From assembly GCF_003148905.1 (NCBI RefSeq), contig NZ_QGHC01000012.1, positions 1-64,000 on the forward strand: 64,000 nucleotides of DNA, written 5' to 3'. The DNA comes from Fulvimonas soli (GTDB taxonomy: Bacteria > Pseudomonadota > Gammaproteobacteria > Xanthomonadales > Rhodanobacteraceae). How positions within the stretch are numbered: position 1 is the first letter of the stretch; every line of letters starts with the position of its first letter. The translations under genes and the position numbers were made by a program. The notes beneath the pieces were generated by a model that saw nothing but the letters and a program-made list of their open reading frames with translations, did no database searches and was not told where the DNA came from. Positions 52,187 to 60,730 of this stretch are shown here, one piece after another.

Positions 52187-52876
52187 ATGAGCCTGACCGA
52201 GCAGCGCGAGGGCGTGGAGGCGGGGCGGCTGGACATGTTCGTGGACGGCGCGTTCGCCTTCACGCTGACCCTGCTGGTGATCGGCGGCGACGCGGTGCCG
52301 GACAGCGCCGACAAGCTGCTGCGCATGCTCGGCGGCGTGCCCGCCTTCGCGGTGTGCTTCTCGCTGATCGCCTACTTCTGGCACGGCCACGTGCGCTGGC
52401 GGCGGCGCTGCCCGGAGGCCGACCGCGGCGGGCTGTGGCTGTCGCTGATGCTGGTGTTCTTCGCGCTGATCTTCGTCTATCCGCTGCACATGCTGTTCGC
52501 CAGCCTGTTCAACGGGCTCGGCGGCGACGCCTTCCCCAGCGAGTTCAAGCTGGACAGCCCGCGCCAGATACGCGCGCTGTTCGTCTGCTACGGCGTGGCC
52601 TTCGCCTGCATGGCGGGCACGCTGGCCCTGCTGTTCCGCCACGCGGCGCGCGGCGCGCAGGCGCGCGGCGGCTCGCCGCTGCCGGCGCGGCTGGACATGC
52701 TGGAATGGAGCGTGCCCACCGCGCTGGGCGTGCTGTCCGCGCTGCTCGCGCTGCTGCTGCCGCTGTCGGCGCCGCCGCTGTGCTGGGCGCTGCCGGGCTT
52801 CGTCTACGCGCTGATGTTCCTGATCGGCCCGCTGACCGCGCGCTTCCGCCGCCGCCACGGCATGGGCGAGCCCTGA
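52187..52876 (+). CDS. TMEM175/DUF1211-like membrane protein
   Basis: 229 residues with six hydrophobic helices, the layout of one TMEM175 repeat. The first helix begins RLDMFVDGAFAFTLTLLVI, close to the RxxxFSD hallmark but with Val for Ser. Bacterial members are reported leak-type potassium channels; whether this variant conducts is not known. GGAGGAG lies about seven bases before ATG 52187. bioD starts three bases after its stop, so the two are probably co-transcribed. Confidence 0.8.
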   Translation: MSLTEQREGVEAGRLDMFVDGAFAFTLTLLVIGGDAVPDSADKLLRMLGGVPAFAVCFSLIAYFWHGHVRWRRRCPEADRGGLWLSLMLVFFALIFVYPLHMLFASLFNGLGGDAFPSEFKLDSPRQIRALFVCYGVAFACMAGTLALLFRHAARGAQARGGSPLPARLDMLEWSVPTALGVLSALLALLLPLSAPPLCWALPGFVYALMFLIGPLTARFRRRHGMGEP

Positions 52877-52879
52877 GGC

Positions 52880-53569
52880 ATGCGCGCGCTGTTCGTCGCC
52901 GGCACCGACACCGGCATCGGCAAGACCCACGCCGCCTGCGCGCTGCTGCACGCGCTGCGCGCCGCCGGCCGCGACGCGGTGGGCATGAAGCCGGTGGCCA
53001 GCGGCTGTATCGAGACGCCGGAAGGACTGCGCAACGAGGACGCGCTGGCGCTGCAGGCCGCCTCCGCGGGCGCGCCGCCCTACGCGCTGGTGAACCCGGT
53101 GGCGCTGCGCGCGCCGCTGTCGCCGCACCTGGCCGCGGCGCGCGAGGGTGTCGCCGTCGCGCTGCCGCCGCTGCGCGCGGCCTTCGGGCGGTTGCAGGCG
53201 CGGCACGAGGTGGTGGTGGTGGAGGGCGTGGGCGGCTGGATGGTGCCGCTGGCGCCGGGCCTGCTGGCCTCGGCGATGCCGCGCGAATGGCGACTGCCGG
53301 TGGTGCTGGTGGTGGGGCTGCGGCTGGGCTGCCTCAACCATGCGCTGCTCAGCGCGCGCGCGATCGCCGCGGACGGCTGCGCGCTGCTGGGCTGGATCGG
53401 CAACCGCATCGACCCCGCGATGGAGGCGGCGGAGGAGAACCTCGCCACGCTGCGCGCGCTGCTGCCGGCGCCCTGCCTGGGCGTGCTGCCGCACGGCGTC
53501 GCGCCGGCGCAGGCCGCCGCCGCGCTGGACCTGGCGCCGTTCGATCGCCTTCACGCGCCGCATGCTTGA
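52880..53569 (+). CDS. bioD: dethiobiotin synthetase BioD
   Basis: 229 residues. P-loop GTDTGIGKT is at 8-16, catalytic Lys in GMKPVASGC near 36, the VEGVGGW segment near 113 supplies the metal-binding Glu, and GNRID is the nucleotide-base motif. It closes the ureido ring of dethiobiotin from diaminopelargonate, CO2 and ATP. No other biotin gene is in the window. It follows the TMEM175-like gene with three bases between. Confidence 0.93.
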   Translation: MRALFVAGTDTGIGKTHAACALLHALRAAGRDAVGMKPVASGCIETPEGLRNEDALALQAASAGAPPYALVNPVALRAPLSPHLAAAREGVAVALPPLRAAFGRLQARHEVVVVEGVGGWMVPLAPGLLASAMPREWRLPVVLVVGLRLGCLNHALLSARAIAADGCALLGWIGNRIDPAMEAAEENLATLRALLPAPCLGVLPHGVAPAQAAAALDLAPFDRLHAPHA

Positions 53570-53599
53570 GTCGGCGCAGCCGTCCCACCAGGAGCGACC

Positions 53600-53950
53600 A
53601 TGAGCCTGCGCAGCCGCTACTACCTGTCGATCGCCGACCTCGCCCGCGCGCGCGGCGCCGAGCCGTCGCTGAGCCACGACGGCGCCGGCCCCGGCGACTT
53701 CGCCGCGGCGCTGCAGGAGGCGCTGCGCACGCCGGCGCTGTTCGAGCGCTGGCGCGCCATGCGGCCGGACCCGGACGAGGTGGACGCGAGCCTGGGCGCC
53801 ACCGATCCGGCCGCCACGGCGACGGCCAAGGTGGCCGACCTGCGCACCGACGTCGAGCTGGTCACCAGCCTGCCGATGCGCGTCGTGCGGCATCGCCTCG
53901 ACCTGCTGATCGGGCCGAACTGGCAGCTGCGGGACATGCGCGCGGCCTGA
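53600..53950 (+). CDS. conserved small protein of unknown function (116 aa)
   Basis: 116 residues beginning MSLRSRYYLSIADLARARG; predominantly charged and helical, no signal peptide or membrane helix. I do not recognise the family. Support is an AGGAG six bases before the ATG, a typical codon pattern and its close position 30 bp after bioD. No function can be assigned. Confidence 0.7.
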   Translation: MSLRSRYYLSIADLARARGAEPSLSHDGAGPGDFAAALQEALRTPALFERWRAMRPDPDEVDASLGATDPAATATAKVADLRTDVELVTSLPMRVVRHRLDLLIGPNWQLRDMRAA

Positions 53951-54058
53951 GGCCGGGACTTCCGGCCCCTGGAAGCGGGCGTGCGGTGTGGTTACAGTCG
54001 GGCGTTTGAGCCAACCGCGTCCGCTCCCGGCGGACCGCCATTGCTGGGGGAACCCGTC

Positions 54059-56257
54059 ATGCTCCGTCTGCGTACCCTCGTGATCGCCACCTCGATCGCC
54101 CTCGCCGCCTGCTCGTCGCACCAGTCCGAGCAGGCCGCCACGCCCGCCGCCCCGGCCAGCGCGCCGGCGCCGGCCACCACCACCGCCGCCGAGGCCACGA
54201 TGAAAGCGGACAATCCCTTCGCCGCCGCCAGCACGCTGCCGTTCCAGGCGCCGCCGTTCGACCGGATCAAGGACGCCGACTACCAGCCGGCGATCGAGGA
54301 GGGCATGCGCCAGCAGCTGGCGGAGGTCGAGAAGATCGCCGGCAACCCCGAGCCGCCCACCTTCGAGAACACCTTCGTGGCGCTGGAGAAGTCCGGCGCG
54401 CTGCTGACCCGCGTGCAGCACGCCTTCGACGCCGTCACCGGGGCCAACACCGACGACACGCTGCAGAAGGTGCAGGAGGATGAGGCGCCGAAGCTGGCCG
54501 CGCACCAGGACGCGATCCACCTCGACGGCAAGCTGTTCGCGCGCGTCGAGGCCGTCTACGACCAGCGCGACGCGCTCAAGCTCGACGCGGAGTCGCGCCG
54601 CCTGGTCGAGGTGGTCTACCGCAACTTCGTGCGCGCCGGCGCCAAGCTGTCCGACGCCGACAAGGCCAGGCTGAAGGACCTCAACAAGGAGGAGTCCACC
54701 CTCAGCACGCAGTTCACCAACAAGCTGCTGGCCGCCACCAAGGACGGCGCGCTGGTGGTGGACGACAAGGCGAAGCTCGCGGGCCTGTCCGACGCCGACG
54801 TCGCCGCCGCGGCGCAGGCCGCCAAGGACCGCGGCCTGGACGGCAAGTGGGTGATCGCGCTGCAGAACACCACCCAGCAGCCGGCGCTGCAGGGCCTGGA
54901 CGACCGTGCCGCCCGCGAGGCGCTGTTCAAGGCCTCGTGGGACCGCGCCGAGAAGGGCGACGCCAACGACACGCGCGCCATCATCGAGCGCCTCGCGCAG
55001 CTCCGCGCCGAGCAGGCGCGGCTGCTCGGCTACCCGAGCTACGCCGCGTGGAAGCTGGACGACCAGATGGCCAGGACGCCGGAGACCGCGCTCAAGTTCA
55101 TGCAGCAGCTCGCGCCCGCCGCCGTGGCGCGCGCGCGGCGCGAGGCCGCCGACATCCAGGCGCTGATCGACCGCCAGAAGGGCGGCTTCAAGCTGCAGGC
55201 GTGGGACTGGCAGCACTACGCCGAGCAGGTGCGCAAGGCCAGGTACGACCTCGACGAGAGCCAGATCAAGCCGTACTTCGAGCTGGACAACGTGCTCGAG
55301 AACGGCGTGTTCTATGCCGCCAACCAGCTCTACGGGCTCACCTTCAAGGAGCGCAAGGACATCCCGACCTGGCAGCCGGACATGCGCGTGTTCGAGGTGT
55401 TCGACAAGGACGGCGCCTCGCTCGCGCTGTTCTACTGCGACTACTTCAAGCGCGACAACAAGAACGGCGGCGCCTGGATGAGCAACCTGGTCGACCAGTC
55501 GAAGCTGCTGGGCACCAGGCCGGTGGTCTACAACGTCGCCAACTTCACCAAGCCGGCGCCGGGCCAGCCCGCGCTGCTGTCGTTCGACGACGTGATCACG
55601 ATGTTCCACGAGTTCGGCCACGCGCTGCACGGCATCTTCGCCGACGGGCAGTACCCGACGCTCTCGGGCACCAGCACCGCGCGCGACTTCGTGGAGTTCC
55701 CCTCGCAGTTCAACGAGCACTGGGCCACCGACCCGAAGATCTTCGCCCACTACGCCAGGCACTACCAGACCGGCGCGCCGATGCCGCAGGCGCTGGTGGA
55801 CAAGATCAAGAAGGCCGCCACCTTCAACAAGGGCTACGACATGACCGAGCTGGTCGCCGCCGCCCTGCTCGACATGGAGTGGCACAGCCTGTCCGCCGAC
55901 GCCGGCAAGCAGGACGCCGATGCCTTCGAGGCGGCCGCGCTGAAGAAGGACGGCGTGGAGCTGTCCTACGTGCCGCCGCGCTACCGCTCCAGCTACTTCC
56001 AGCACATCTGGGGCAACGGCTACGCCGCCGGCTACTACGCCTACCTGTGGACCGAGATGCTGGCCGACGACGCCTTCGGGTGGTTCAAGGAGCACGGCGG
56101 GCTGACCCGCGAGAACGGCGACCGCTTCCGCGCCATGATCCTCTCGCGCGGCAACGCCGTCGAACTGGAGAAGCTCTACGAGGACTGGCGCGGCAAGGCG
56201 CCGAGCGTGGAGCCGATGCTGGAGAACCGCGGCCTCAAGGAAGGCGCGAAGAAGTAA
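54059..56257 (+). CDS. dcp: M3 family zinc peptidase, lipoprotein (Dcp-like)
   Basis: 732 residues. A lipoprotein signal (SIALAACSSH) and Ala/Pro/Thr-rich spacer (to about 45) precede an M3 peptidase fold. The zinc motif is HEFGHALHG with His517, Glu518 and His521, and a downstream Glu in EFPSQFNEHW completes the site. It resembles peptidyl-dipeptidase Dcp, which removes C-terminal dipeptides; the lipid anchor places this one in the periplasm. ATG 54059 has GGGGGAA about eight bases upstream. A strong terminator follows. Confidence 0.9.
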   Translation: MLRLRTLVIATSIALAACSSHQSEQAATPAAPASAPAPATTTAAEATMKADNPFAAASTLPFQAPPFDRIKDADYQPAIEEGMRQQLAEVEKIAGNPEPPTFENTFVALEKSGALLTRVQHAFDAVTGANTDDTLQKVQEDEAPKLAAHQDAIHLDGKLFARVEAVYDQRDALKLDAESRRLVEVVYRNFVRAGAKLSDADKARLKDLNKEESTLSTQFTNKLLAATKDGALVVDDKAKLAGLSDADVAAAAQAAKDRGLDGKWVIALQNTTQQPALQGLDDRAAREALFKASWDRAEKGDANDTRAIIERLAQLRAEQARLLGYPSYAAWKLDDQMARTPETALKFMQQLAPAAVARARREAADIQALIDRQKGGFKLQAWDWQHYAEQVRKARYDLDESQIKPYFELDNVLENGVFYAANQLYGLTFKERKDIPTWQPDMRVFEVFDKDGASLALFYCDYFKRDNKNGGAWMSNLVDQSKLLGTRPVVYNVANFTKPAPGQPALLSFDDVITMFHEFGHALHGIFADGQYPTLSGTSTARDFVEFPSQFNEHWATDPKIFAHYARHYQTGAPMPQALVDKIKKAATFNKGYDMTELVAAALLDMEWHSLSADAGKQDADAFEAAALKKDGVELSYVPPRYRSSYFQHIWGNGYAAGYYAYLWTEMLADDAFGWFKEHGGLTRENGDRFRAMILSRGNAVELEKLYEDWRGKAPSVEPMLENRGLKEGAKK

Positions 56258-56277
56258 GGTCCGTCGCCGCGGAAGCG

Positions 56278-56310
56278 CGAAAGGCCCGCTGCGGCGGGTC
56301 TTTCGCTTTT
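56278..56310 (+). terminator. rho-independent terminator after the M3 peptidase gene
   Basis: AAAGGCCCGC TGC GGCGGGTCTTT forms a GC-rich stem with a short loop, followed by CGCTTTT, 20 bases after the stop codon. Confidence 0.8.
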
Positions 56311-56367
56311 CCGGCAGCGCCGCGGGGTTCCGCCGGCGCCGGATGCCGGCCGCGGCGCATGCTTTTT

Positions 56368-56493
56368 CCCCTCTCCCCTCCGGGGCGAGGGTGGGGTGAG
56401 GGGTCGCACTGGCGACAAGCCTTTCACCGAAGCAACGAGCGCCGACGCGAGTCCCCTCCCCTCACCTCGGTCCTCTCCCCGCAGGTGGAGAGG
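56368..56493. repeat. two palindromic repeat copies between dcp and gshA
   Basis: 56368-56403 (CCCTCTCCCC TCC GGGGCGAGGG) and 56459-56493 (CCTCTCCCCGCAGGTGGAGAGG) belong to the dispersed CTCTCCCC/GGGGAGAG family; the second is in the opposite arrangement. They lie between the converging dcp and gshA genes. Confidence 0.75.
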
Positions 56494-56505
56494 AAGAAGA
56501 AGCCG

Positions 56506-57873
56506 TCAGTACGCGAACTCCCGGAACACCGGGTCCACGCTGCCGTTCCATTCGCCGTGGAACAGCTCCAGCTTGCGCTCGGCCGGCGTCTGGTCGGCCT
56601 CGACGATCTCGACCAGCGGCTCCAGGAAGATGCGCTCGTCGGCGCCGCGGCTGTTGAGGCGGGCGCGGCGCTGGAGGCCGTGCGCGGCGATCTCCAGCGC
56701 CTCGCGGGCGAGGTCGCGCACGGTGCCGCGGCGGAACGGCAGCTTCAGCGCGTGCCTGGGCACGCCGTCGCGCAGCGCGTGGCGCTCCTCGCGGCTGAAG
56801 TCCTTGACCAGGTCCCAGGCGGCGTCGAGCGCGTCGTCGTCGTAGAGCAGGCCGACCCACAGCGCGGGCAGCGCGCACAGGCGGTTCCACGGGCCGCCGT
56901 CGGCGCCGCGCATCTCCAGGTACTGCTTCAGGCGCACCTCGGGGAAGGCGGTGGTGAGGTGGTCGGCCCAGTCCTTCAGGGTGGCGCGCCGGCCGGGCAG
57001 GGCGTCCAGCGTGCCGGCCATGAAGCGCCGGAAGTCCTGCCCGGCGAGGTCGATGTAGCGGCCGTCCTGGTAGCTGAAGTACATCGGCACGCCGAGCATG
57101 TAGTCGACGTAGCGCTCGTAGCCGAAGCCGTCCTCGAACACGAAGTCGAGCATGCCGGTGCGGTCCGGGTCGGTGTCCTCCCACACGTGCGAGCGGTAGG
57201 ACAGGTAGCCGTTCGGCCGCCCGTCGGTGAACGGCGAGTCGGCGAACAGCGCGGTGGCCACCGGCTGCAGCGCGAGGCTGGTGCGGAACTTCCTCACCAT
57301 GTCCGCCTCGCTGCCGAAGTCCAGGTTCACCTGCACGGTGCAGGTGCGCGTCATCATGTCCAGGCCGAGCCCGCCGACCCGGGGCATGTACTCGCGCATG
57401 ATCTTGTAGCGGCCCTTGGGCATCCAGGGCATCTCCTCGCGCCGCCATTTCGGCTGGAAGCCCATGCCGAGGAAGCCCAGGCCCATGCCGTCGGCGATCG
57501 AGCGCACCTCCTCCAGGTGCCGGTTCACCTCGCAGCAGGTCTGGTGGATGCTCTCCAGCGGCGCGCCGGACAGCTCCAGCTGGCCGGCCGGCTCCAGCGT
57601 GATGCTGGCCTGGTCGCGGCTCAGCGCCACCGGGATGTCGCCCTCGCGGGCGACCGCCCAGCCGTAGCGCGCGGCGAGCTGCTCCAGCAGCACGCGGATG
57701 CCGCGCTCGCCCTCGAACGCGGGCGGCCGGAGGTCGTCGGTGCGGAAGCCGAACTTCTCGTGCTCGGTGCCGATGCGCCAGGCCTCGCGCGGCTTCTCGC
57801 CGGCGGCGAGGTAGTCGACCAGCTGCTGGCGATCCTGGATCGGCGTGTTCTTGACGGCGCTGGGGATGGACAC
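56506..57873 (-). CDS. gshA: glutamate-cysteine ligase (GshA, GCS2/plant-like family)
   Basis: 455 residues of the alpha-proteobacterial/plant-type ligase: RIGTEHEKFGF near 33-43, the ITLEPAGQLELSG substrate strand, MTRTCTVQVNLDFGSEADM and KGRYKIMREYMP. It joins Glu and Cys, the first step of glutathione synthesis. GTG 57873 is chosen because AAGGG lies about eight bases upstream and the reading before it lacks family features. A minus-strand TACAAT at 57946-57951 could be the -10 box; no good -35 is seen. Positions 57874-58052 hold no other feature. Confidence 0.92.
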   Translation of the reverse strand: MSIPSAVKNTPIQDRQQLVDYLAAGEKPREAWRIGTEHEKFGFRTDDLRPPAFEGERGIRVLLEQLAARYGWAVAREGDIPVALSRDQASITLEPAGQLELSGAPLESIHQTCCEVNRHLEEVRSIADGMGLGFLGMGFQPKWRREEMPWMPKGRYKIMREYMPRVGGLGLDMMTRTCTVQVNLDFGSEADMVRKFRTSLALQPVATALFADSPFTDGRPNGYLSYRSHVWEDTDPDRTGMLDFVFEDGFGYERYVDYMLGVPMYFSYQDGRYIDLAGQDFRRFMAGTLDALPGRRATLKDWADHLTTAFPEVRLKQYLEMRGADGGPWNRLCALPALWVGLLYDDDALDAAWDLVKDFSREERHALRDGVPRHALKLPFRRGTVRDLAREALEIAAHGLQRRARLNSRGADERIFLEPLVEIVEADQTPAERKLELFHGEWNGSVDPVFREFAY

Positions 57874-58052
57874 GGGGCGGCCCTTGGTGGGAGAGCGGAC
57901 TAATGGGGACGGCGCGCTGCTCCGCAAAGGGGGCGGCGAGACAAAATTGTACGCGAGGGTACAGGTGTTCCGCGCCGGCCGCGCGGCGGCCAACCGGGAA
58001 GAGCGCCGCCGCCGGGGCGGCCGCGAAGGGAGCCGCCGGCGCGCGGCGGAAA

Positions 58053-58082
58053 CGCGAGAGCCGCCCGGGGGCGGCTCTCGCG
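58053..58082 (-). terminator. terminator of rho
   Basis: A perfect 13-bp GC-rich stem (58053-58065 with 58070-58082) and 4-base loop, followed on the minus strand by TTTCC, 20 bases after the rho stop. Confidence 0.7.
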
Positions 58083-58102
58083 CGGGCGTGCGGGACGCCG
58101 GC

Positions 58103-59815
58103 TCAGCGCTTCATCGAGTTGAAGAACTCGTCGTTGGACTTGGTGTTCTTCATCTTGTCCAGCATGAACTCCATCGCCGCCAGCTCGTCCATCGGGTGCA
58201 GCAGCTTGCGCAGGATCCAGATCTTGGCCAGCAGGTCCGGGTCGATCAGCAGGTCCTCGCGGCGGGTGCCGGAGCGGTTGATGTCGATCGCCGGGTACAC
58301 GCGCTTCTCGGCGATGCGGCGGGACAGGTGCACCTCCATGTTGCCGGTGCCCTTGAACTCCTCGTAGATCACCTCGTCCATCTTGCTGCCGGTGTCGATC
58401 AGCGCGGTGGCGATGATGGTCAGCGAGCCGCCCTCCTCGACGTTGCGCGCGGCGCCGAAGAAGCGCTTGGGCCGCTGCAGCGCGTTGGCGTCCACGCCGC
58501 CGGTGAGCACCTTGCCGGAGCTGGGCACCACGGTGTTGTAGGCGCGGGCCAGGCGGGTGATCGAGTCGAGCAGGATCACCACGTCCTTCTTGTGCTCGAC
58601 CAGGCGCTTGGCGCGCTCGATCACCATCTCGGCGACCTGCACGTGGCGCGCGGCCGGCTCGTCGAAGGTGGAGCTGATCACCTCGGCGCGCACGGTGCGG
58701 GCGATCTCGGTCACCTCCTCCGGGCGCTCGTCCACCAGCAGGATGATCAGGTGCACGTCCGGGTGGTTGTACTGGATCGCCTGCGCGATGTTCTGCAGCA
58801 TCATCGTCTTGCCGGACTTCGGCTGCGAGACGATCAGGCCGCGCTGGCCGCGGCCGATCGGCGCCACCAGGTCGAGGATGCGGCCGGTGATGTCCTCGGT
58901 CGAGCCGTTGCCGCGCTCGAGCTTGAACGCCTTGCGCGGGAACAAGGGCGTCAGGTTCTCGAACAGCATCTTGTTCTTCGACGCCTCCGGCGGATCGCCG
59001 TTGATGTCGTCGACCTTGAGCATCGCGAAGTAGCGCTCGCCTTCCTTCGGATGGCGCACGCGGCCGGTGATGTAGTCGCCGGTGCGCAGGTTGAAGCGGC
59101 GGATCTGCGAGGGCGAGACGTAGATGTCGTCCGGGCCGGCCAGGTACGACTCGTCGGCCGAACGCAGGAAGCCGAAGCCGTCCTGCAGGATCTCCAGCAC
59201 GCCCTCGGCCCAGATGCCGCCGCCGGAGCGGGCGTGCGCCTTGAGGATGTTGAAGATCACGTCCTGCTTGCGCTGGCGCGCCACGCCCTCGCGGATGCCC
59301 AGCGACTCGGCGAACTCCAGCAGCTGCACCGCGTTCTTGCGCTTGAGCTCGGTGAGGTTGATCAGCCGGTCGCTGCTGCCGATGTCGGCGTTCTCGTCGT
59401 CGTCCATCGGGTAGCCGTGCGGGTTGGGCCGCTGCGGCCCGCCGCCGCCCTGGCCGCGCTGCTGGTTGCGCTCGTGGCGCCGGCGGCGGCCGCGGCCGTC
59501 GCGGTCGTTGCGGCGCTCGTGGTTGCCGTTCTGGCCCTGCGGGCCGTTGCCGTTGCCGCCGCCCGGCGCGCCTTCGCGCGCCTCCTGCGGCGGCTGGCCG
59601 GGGTACTCGCCGCGCGCGGCGGGCGCCTCGCCCGCGGCGGGCGCCGCCTCGGCCGGCGCGGGACGCTCGGCGGCGGGAGCGGGAGCGGCCGCCTCGGCGG
59701 CGGCCTTGTCGGCCGCGGCGGCGCGGCGCGGCGCGCGGGGGCGCGGCTGCTCGGCCACGGGCTTGGCATCGGCGCGCTTGGCGTCGGTCGTTTCTTGGCT
59801 TTCGATATCGGACAC
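58103..59815 (-). CDS. rho: transcription termination factor Rho with N-terminal disordered extension
   Basis: 570 residues. The last 420 align end to end with E. coli Rho (419): LINLTELK at 151, the RNA-binding cold-shock-like domain ([18 protein letters not shown]), P-loop QPKSGKT near 331, Walker [15 protein letters not shown] and R-loop region. Before this comes an extension of about 148 residues, Ala/Pro-rich then Gly/Arg/Asn-rich ([16 protein letters not shown]), probably disordered and RNA-binding. GTG 59815 is preferred because GAGG lies seven bases upstream; a TTG six bases earlier is too close to that site. Confidence 0.95.
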   Translation of the reverse strand: MSDIESQETTDAKRADAKPVAEQPRPRAPRRAAAADKAAAEAAAPAPAAERPAPAEAAPAAGEAPAARGEYPGQPPQEAREGAPGGGNGNGPQGQNGNHERRNDRDGRGRRRRHERNQQRGQGGGGPQRPNPHGYPMDDDENADIGSSDRLINLTELKRKNAVQLLEFAESLGIREGVARQRKQDVIFNILKAHARSGGGIWAEGVLEILQDGFGFLRSADESYLAGPDDIYVSPSQIRRFNLRTGDYITGRVRHPKEGERYFAMLKVDDINGDPPEASKNKMLFENLTPLFPRKAFKLERGNGSTEDITGRILDLVAPIGRGQRGLIVSQPKSGKTMMLQNIAQAIQYNHPDVHLIILLVDERPEEVTEIARTVRAEVISSTFDEPAARHVQVAEMVIERAKRLVEHKKDVVILLDSITRLARAYNTVVPSSGKVLTGGVDANALQRPKRFFGAARNVEEGGSLTIIATALIDTGSKMDEVIYEEFKGTGNMEVHLSRRIAEKRVYPAIDINRSGTRREDLLIDPDLLAKIWILRKLLHPMDELAAMEFMLDKMKNTKSNDEFFNSMKR

Positions 59816-59970
59816 GGGCAAACCTCTTAGGGGCGCCGTTGGTAGAGAGGAGGGAGGGCGAGCGTCGCGCGGTGCGCGCTGCAGGGACAGGACCGTCCCG
59901 ACGGTTGCCGCAGCAATCTAGCACCCGCCGCGCGGCGGCGTAAAGCGCGGCGCGGCGGGCGGAAGGCGGA

Positions 59971-60297
59971 TCAGAGCGCCTTGTCGATCATCTGGGTCAG
60001 CTGGCCCCTGCTCACGGCGCCGATCTGGGTGGCCTCGACCTTGCCGTTCTTGAACACCATCAGGGTGGGGATGCCGCGCACGCCGTAGGTGCGGGGCGTC
60101 TTCTGGTTGTGGTCGATGTTGAGCTTGGCGATGCGCAGCTTGCCCTCGTACTGCCTGGCCAGCTCGTCCAGCATCGGCGCGATGGCCTTGCACGGGCCGC
60201 ACCATTCGGCCCAGAAGTCCAGCAGCACGGGGGTGTCGGATTGCAGCACCTCCTGCTCGAAGGCGTCGTCGCTCACATGGGTAATCAGGTCGCTCAC
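59971..60297 (-). CDS. trxA: thioredoxin TrxA
   Basis: 108 residues, the size of E. coli Trx1. Active site WCGPC is at 32-36, and the cis-Pro loop GIPTLMVFKNG follows. It reduces disulfides in the cytoplasm, for example in methionine sulfoxide reductases. GTG 60297 is chosen for GGAG six bases upstream; the next upstream frame adds 17 unconserved residues. Gene order rhlB-trxA-rho with rhlB divergent is shared with E. coli. Confidence 0.96.
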   Translation of the reverse strand: MSDLITHVSDDAFEQEVLQSDTPVLLDFWAEWCGPCKAIAPMLDELARQYEGKLRIAKLNIDHNQKTPRTYGVRGIPTLMVFKNGKVEATQIGAVSRGQLTQMIDKAL

Positions 60298-60329
60298 CGG
60301 GGTCTCCGATAGATGGCGGGGTAGGGGCT

Positions 60330-60361
60330 TTGACGACCGCGCGGCCAGCATCGGCTACACT
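60330..60361 (+). promoter_or_regulatory. possible rhlB promoter
   Basis: TTGACG (60330-60335) and TACACT (60356-60361) face rhlB, but the 20-bp spacer is long for sigma-70. If used, the rhlB message would have an untranslated leader of about 360 bases containing the hairpin at 60480-60549. The 433-bp trxA-rhlB spacer has no other assigned feature. Confidence 0.3.
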
Positions 60362-60479
60362 GGGGTGCCCATGAAGCGCGGGGTCGGGCCGGAAGGAGAG
60401 GGTTTCGCCGTTGCGGCGTCGTCTCCATTCCAGCGTAACTGAAGGCGCGATTCAAGCGATTCAAGGGCCGCCGCGGACG

Positions 60480-60549
60480 GTTCCGTTGACATAGGCGAGC
60501 GGGCTCCCGGGCAGGCGCCGGCGCGCCCGCTCGCCTATGCCAGCGGAAC
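60480..60549. repeat. 25-bp inverted repeat in the trxA-rhlB spacer
   Basis: Arms 60480-60504 (starting GTTCCGTTGACATAGGCGAG) and 60525-60549 pair over 25 positions with one G-U and one mismatch, around a 20-base GC-rich loop. It lies about 180 bp before rhlB. I see no other copy in the window. It could be a folded leader element of rhlB or a DNA element. Confidence 0.8.
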
Positions 60550-60730
60550 TGTCGGCGCGCCGCTCATGACGCCACGGCGCCCGCCGCGCACCGTGCCGCC
60601 GGTCCCGCCGCAAGCCCGCGGGCTTGCCGGGCCGCCACGGTGCGCCGCGCCGCATCCATCCACCCGTCCCGTCGCTCCCGGCGCGGGACCGGACGCCGCC
60701 CCGCGGCCGTCCGCACCGGCTTCCACTTTC

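Noticed and set aside
52154..56095. A 1313-codon minus-strand frame over the TMEM175-bioD-dcp region
   Set aside because: Low-complexity shadow translation; the plus strand carries recognisable BioD and M3 peptidase genes with ribosome-binding sites.
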